The notes under the pieces: model-generated
Seen by the model: the letters and a program-made list of their open reading frames with translations, nothing else
What the model was told of the DNA's origin: nothing
Databases searched by the model: none
Source: Ypsolopha sequella
Lineage: Eukaryota; Arthropoda; Insecta; Lepidoptera; Ypsolophidae
Direction of reading: 5' to 3'
Assembly: GCA_934047225.1 (NCBI GenBank)
Contig: OW203983.1
Location: forward strand, 1,178,001 to 1,242,000
DNA: 64,000 bases
Position numbers and translations under genes: made by a program
Shown: positions 63,455-64,000 of the stretch, one piece after another
How positions within the stretch are numbered: position 1 is the stretch's first letter
How the letters are laid out: each line of letters starts with the position of its first letter

Positions 63455-63630
63455 TGTCGCTTTTTTGGAACCCTCCAAAAATGTACACATCCATTTGCTA
63501 AGTACCACAAAACATTTTTCGGAACCCTCCAAAACTGTTACACACATATTTGCTAAGCACCACTAAACATTTTTTGGAACCCTCCAAAAATGAACACACA
63601 TATAAATTTGCTCAGTACCACTAAATATTA
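63455..63630 (+). repeat. 54/55-bp tandem repeat, about three copies
   Basis: GGAACCCTCCAAAA occurs at 63467, 63521 and 63576, each followed by TG..ACAC...TTTGCTMAGYACCAC-like sequence. The copies have several differences, so this array is older than the ones at 54 and 62 kb. Confidence 0.85.
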
Positions 63631-64000
63631 GACGGTACTCAGTATATGTATATCGCTACATTTGTTTATTAGACAAATTATATCTTCAAATTGTTATCTC
63701 ATTACTACGAGAAGTAGAAGGCTGAATGACTGCGGTGGTAGTATTTCCTGGTGATATTAGTTACTAATATTAAAAAAAACTCGGTTTTTTTAGACCGATT
63801 AGACCCGATTCAGTCGCTTTTCACGCTAATAGAATAGCGAACTTTCAAGTAAATTATTTAAAATAGCATAAGTTAAACCGCATCTAAAGCGATACATAGT
63901 TTATTTTTAGGAGTAAACCCACACCGAAGCACGCAACGCAAAACATATACTTGGTTTTTATTGTTCGTGTTATTCAGCAAGGATCCACAACAAGACAGAC
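63631..64000. other. Right end, no feature recognised
   Basis: AT-rich non-coding DNA with a short CGGTTTTTTTAGACCG-like inverted pair near 63781. Nothing else supported. Confidence 0.4.

Overview
This 64 kb window looks like insect chromosomal DNA, most likely from a moth or butterfly (Lepidoptera). The host gene is split into many short exons by AT-rich introns. The DNA is crowded with repeats that I know from lepidopteran genomes, such as the GTACGGAACCCTAAAA-type repeats with ACGGACGG runs, the TTTGTCCACTGCTGGACATA motif and LINE 3' ends around GAAATCGCTTTTAGCGATAA. The order-level call rests on memory of these repeats and not on a search.

Only one cellular gene is visible. Thirteen minus-strand exons between 11665 and 35707 join in phase into about 812 codons. 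They encode the N-terminal tail (DHC_N1 region) of an axonemal outer-arm dynein heavy chain of the DNAH5/DNAH8 class. The motor domain must lie left of the window, beyond an intron longer than 11.6 kb, and at least one 5' exon probably lies to the right of 35707. One exon (12797..12899) has no useful ORF signal and was found from phase and splice sites. One intron appears to use a GC donor.

Almost everything else is mobile or repetitive DNA. 401..9021 holds a complete but damaged env-bearing Ty3/gypsy (errantivirus-like) element on the minus strand, with 232-bp LTRs and a GTAC target duplication. It sits inside an older interspersed repeat. 14.4-17.8 kb holds a LINE with an intact 960-codon endonuclease/RT ORF. 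The introns carry MITE-like foldbacks, a tRNA-derived SINE, a mariner relic, a copia relic (30.3-32.8 kb), LINE 3' ends and a SINE-like unit that shares its tail with a LINE.

Right of 36 kb there is no host gene that I can support. This part holds Tc1-like relics, one of them split by a later insertion. It also holds several decayed LINEs, a 1.2 kb Tc1-type element with doubled terminal repeats, and a run of large minisatellites: 56-bp units at 51.2 kb, 43-bp units at 54.2-60.4 kb and 44-bp units at 62.1-63.3 kb.

The most interesting object is a LINE at 56252..60145, inserted without base loss between two units of the 43-bp array. Its ORF1 and ORF2 share one frame and are separated by a single UAG followed by CAA. 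The conserved start of the endonuclease lies between that UAG and the first ATG of ORF2, which suggests stop-codon readthrough. Minisatellites are unusually dense across the whole window, with nine arrays of different unit lengths.
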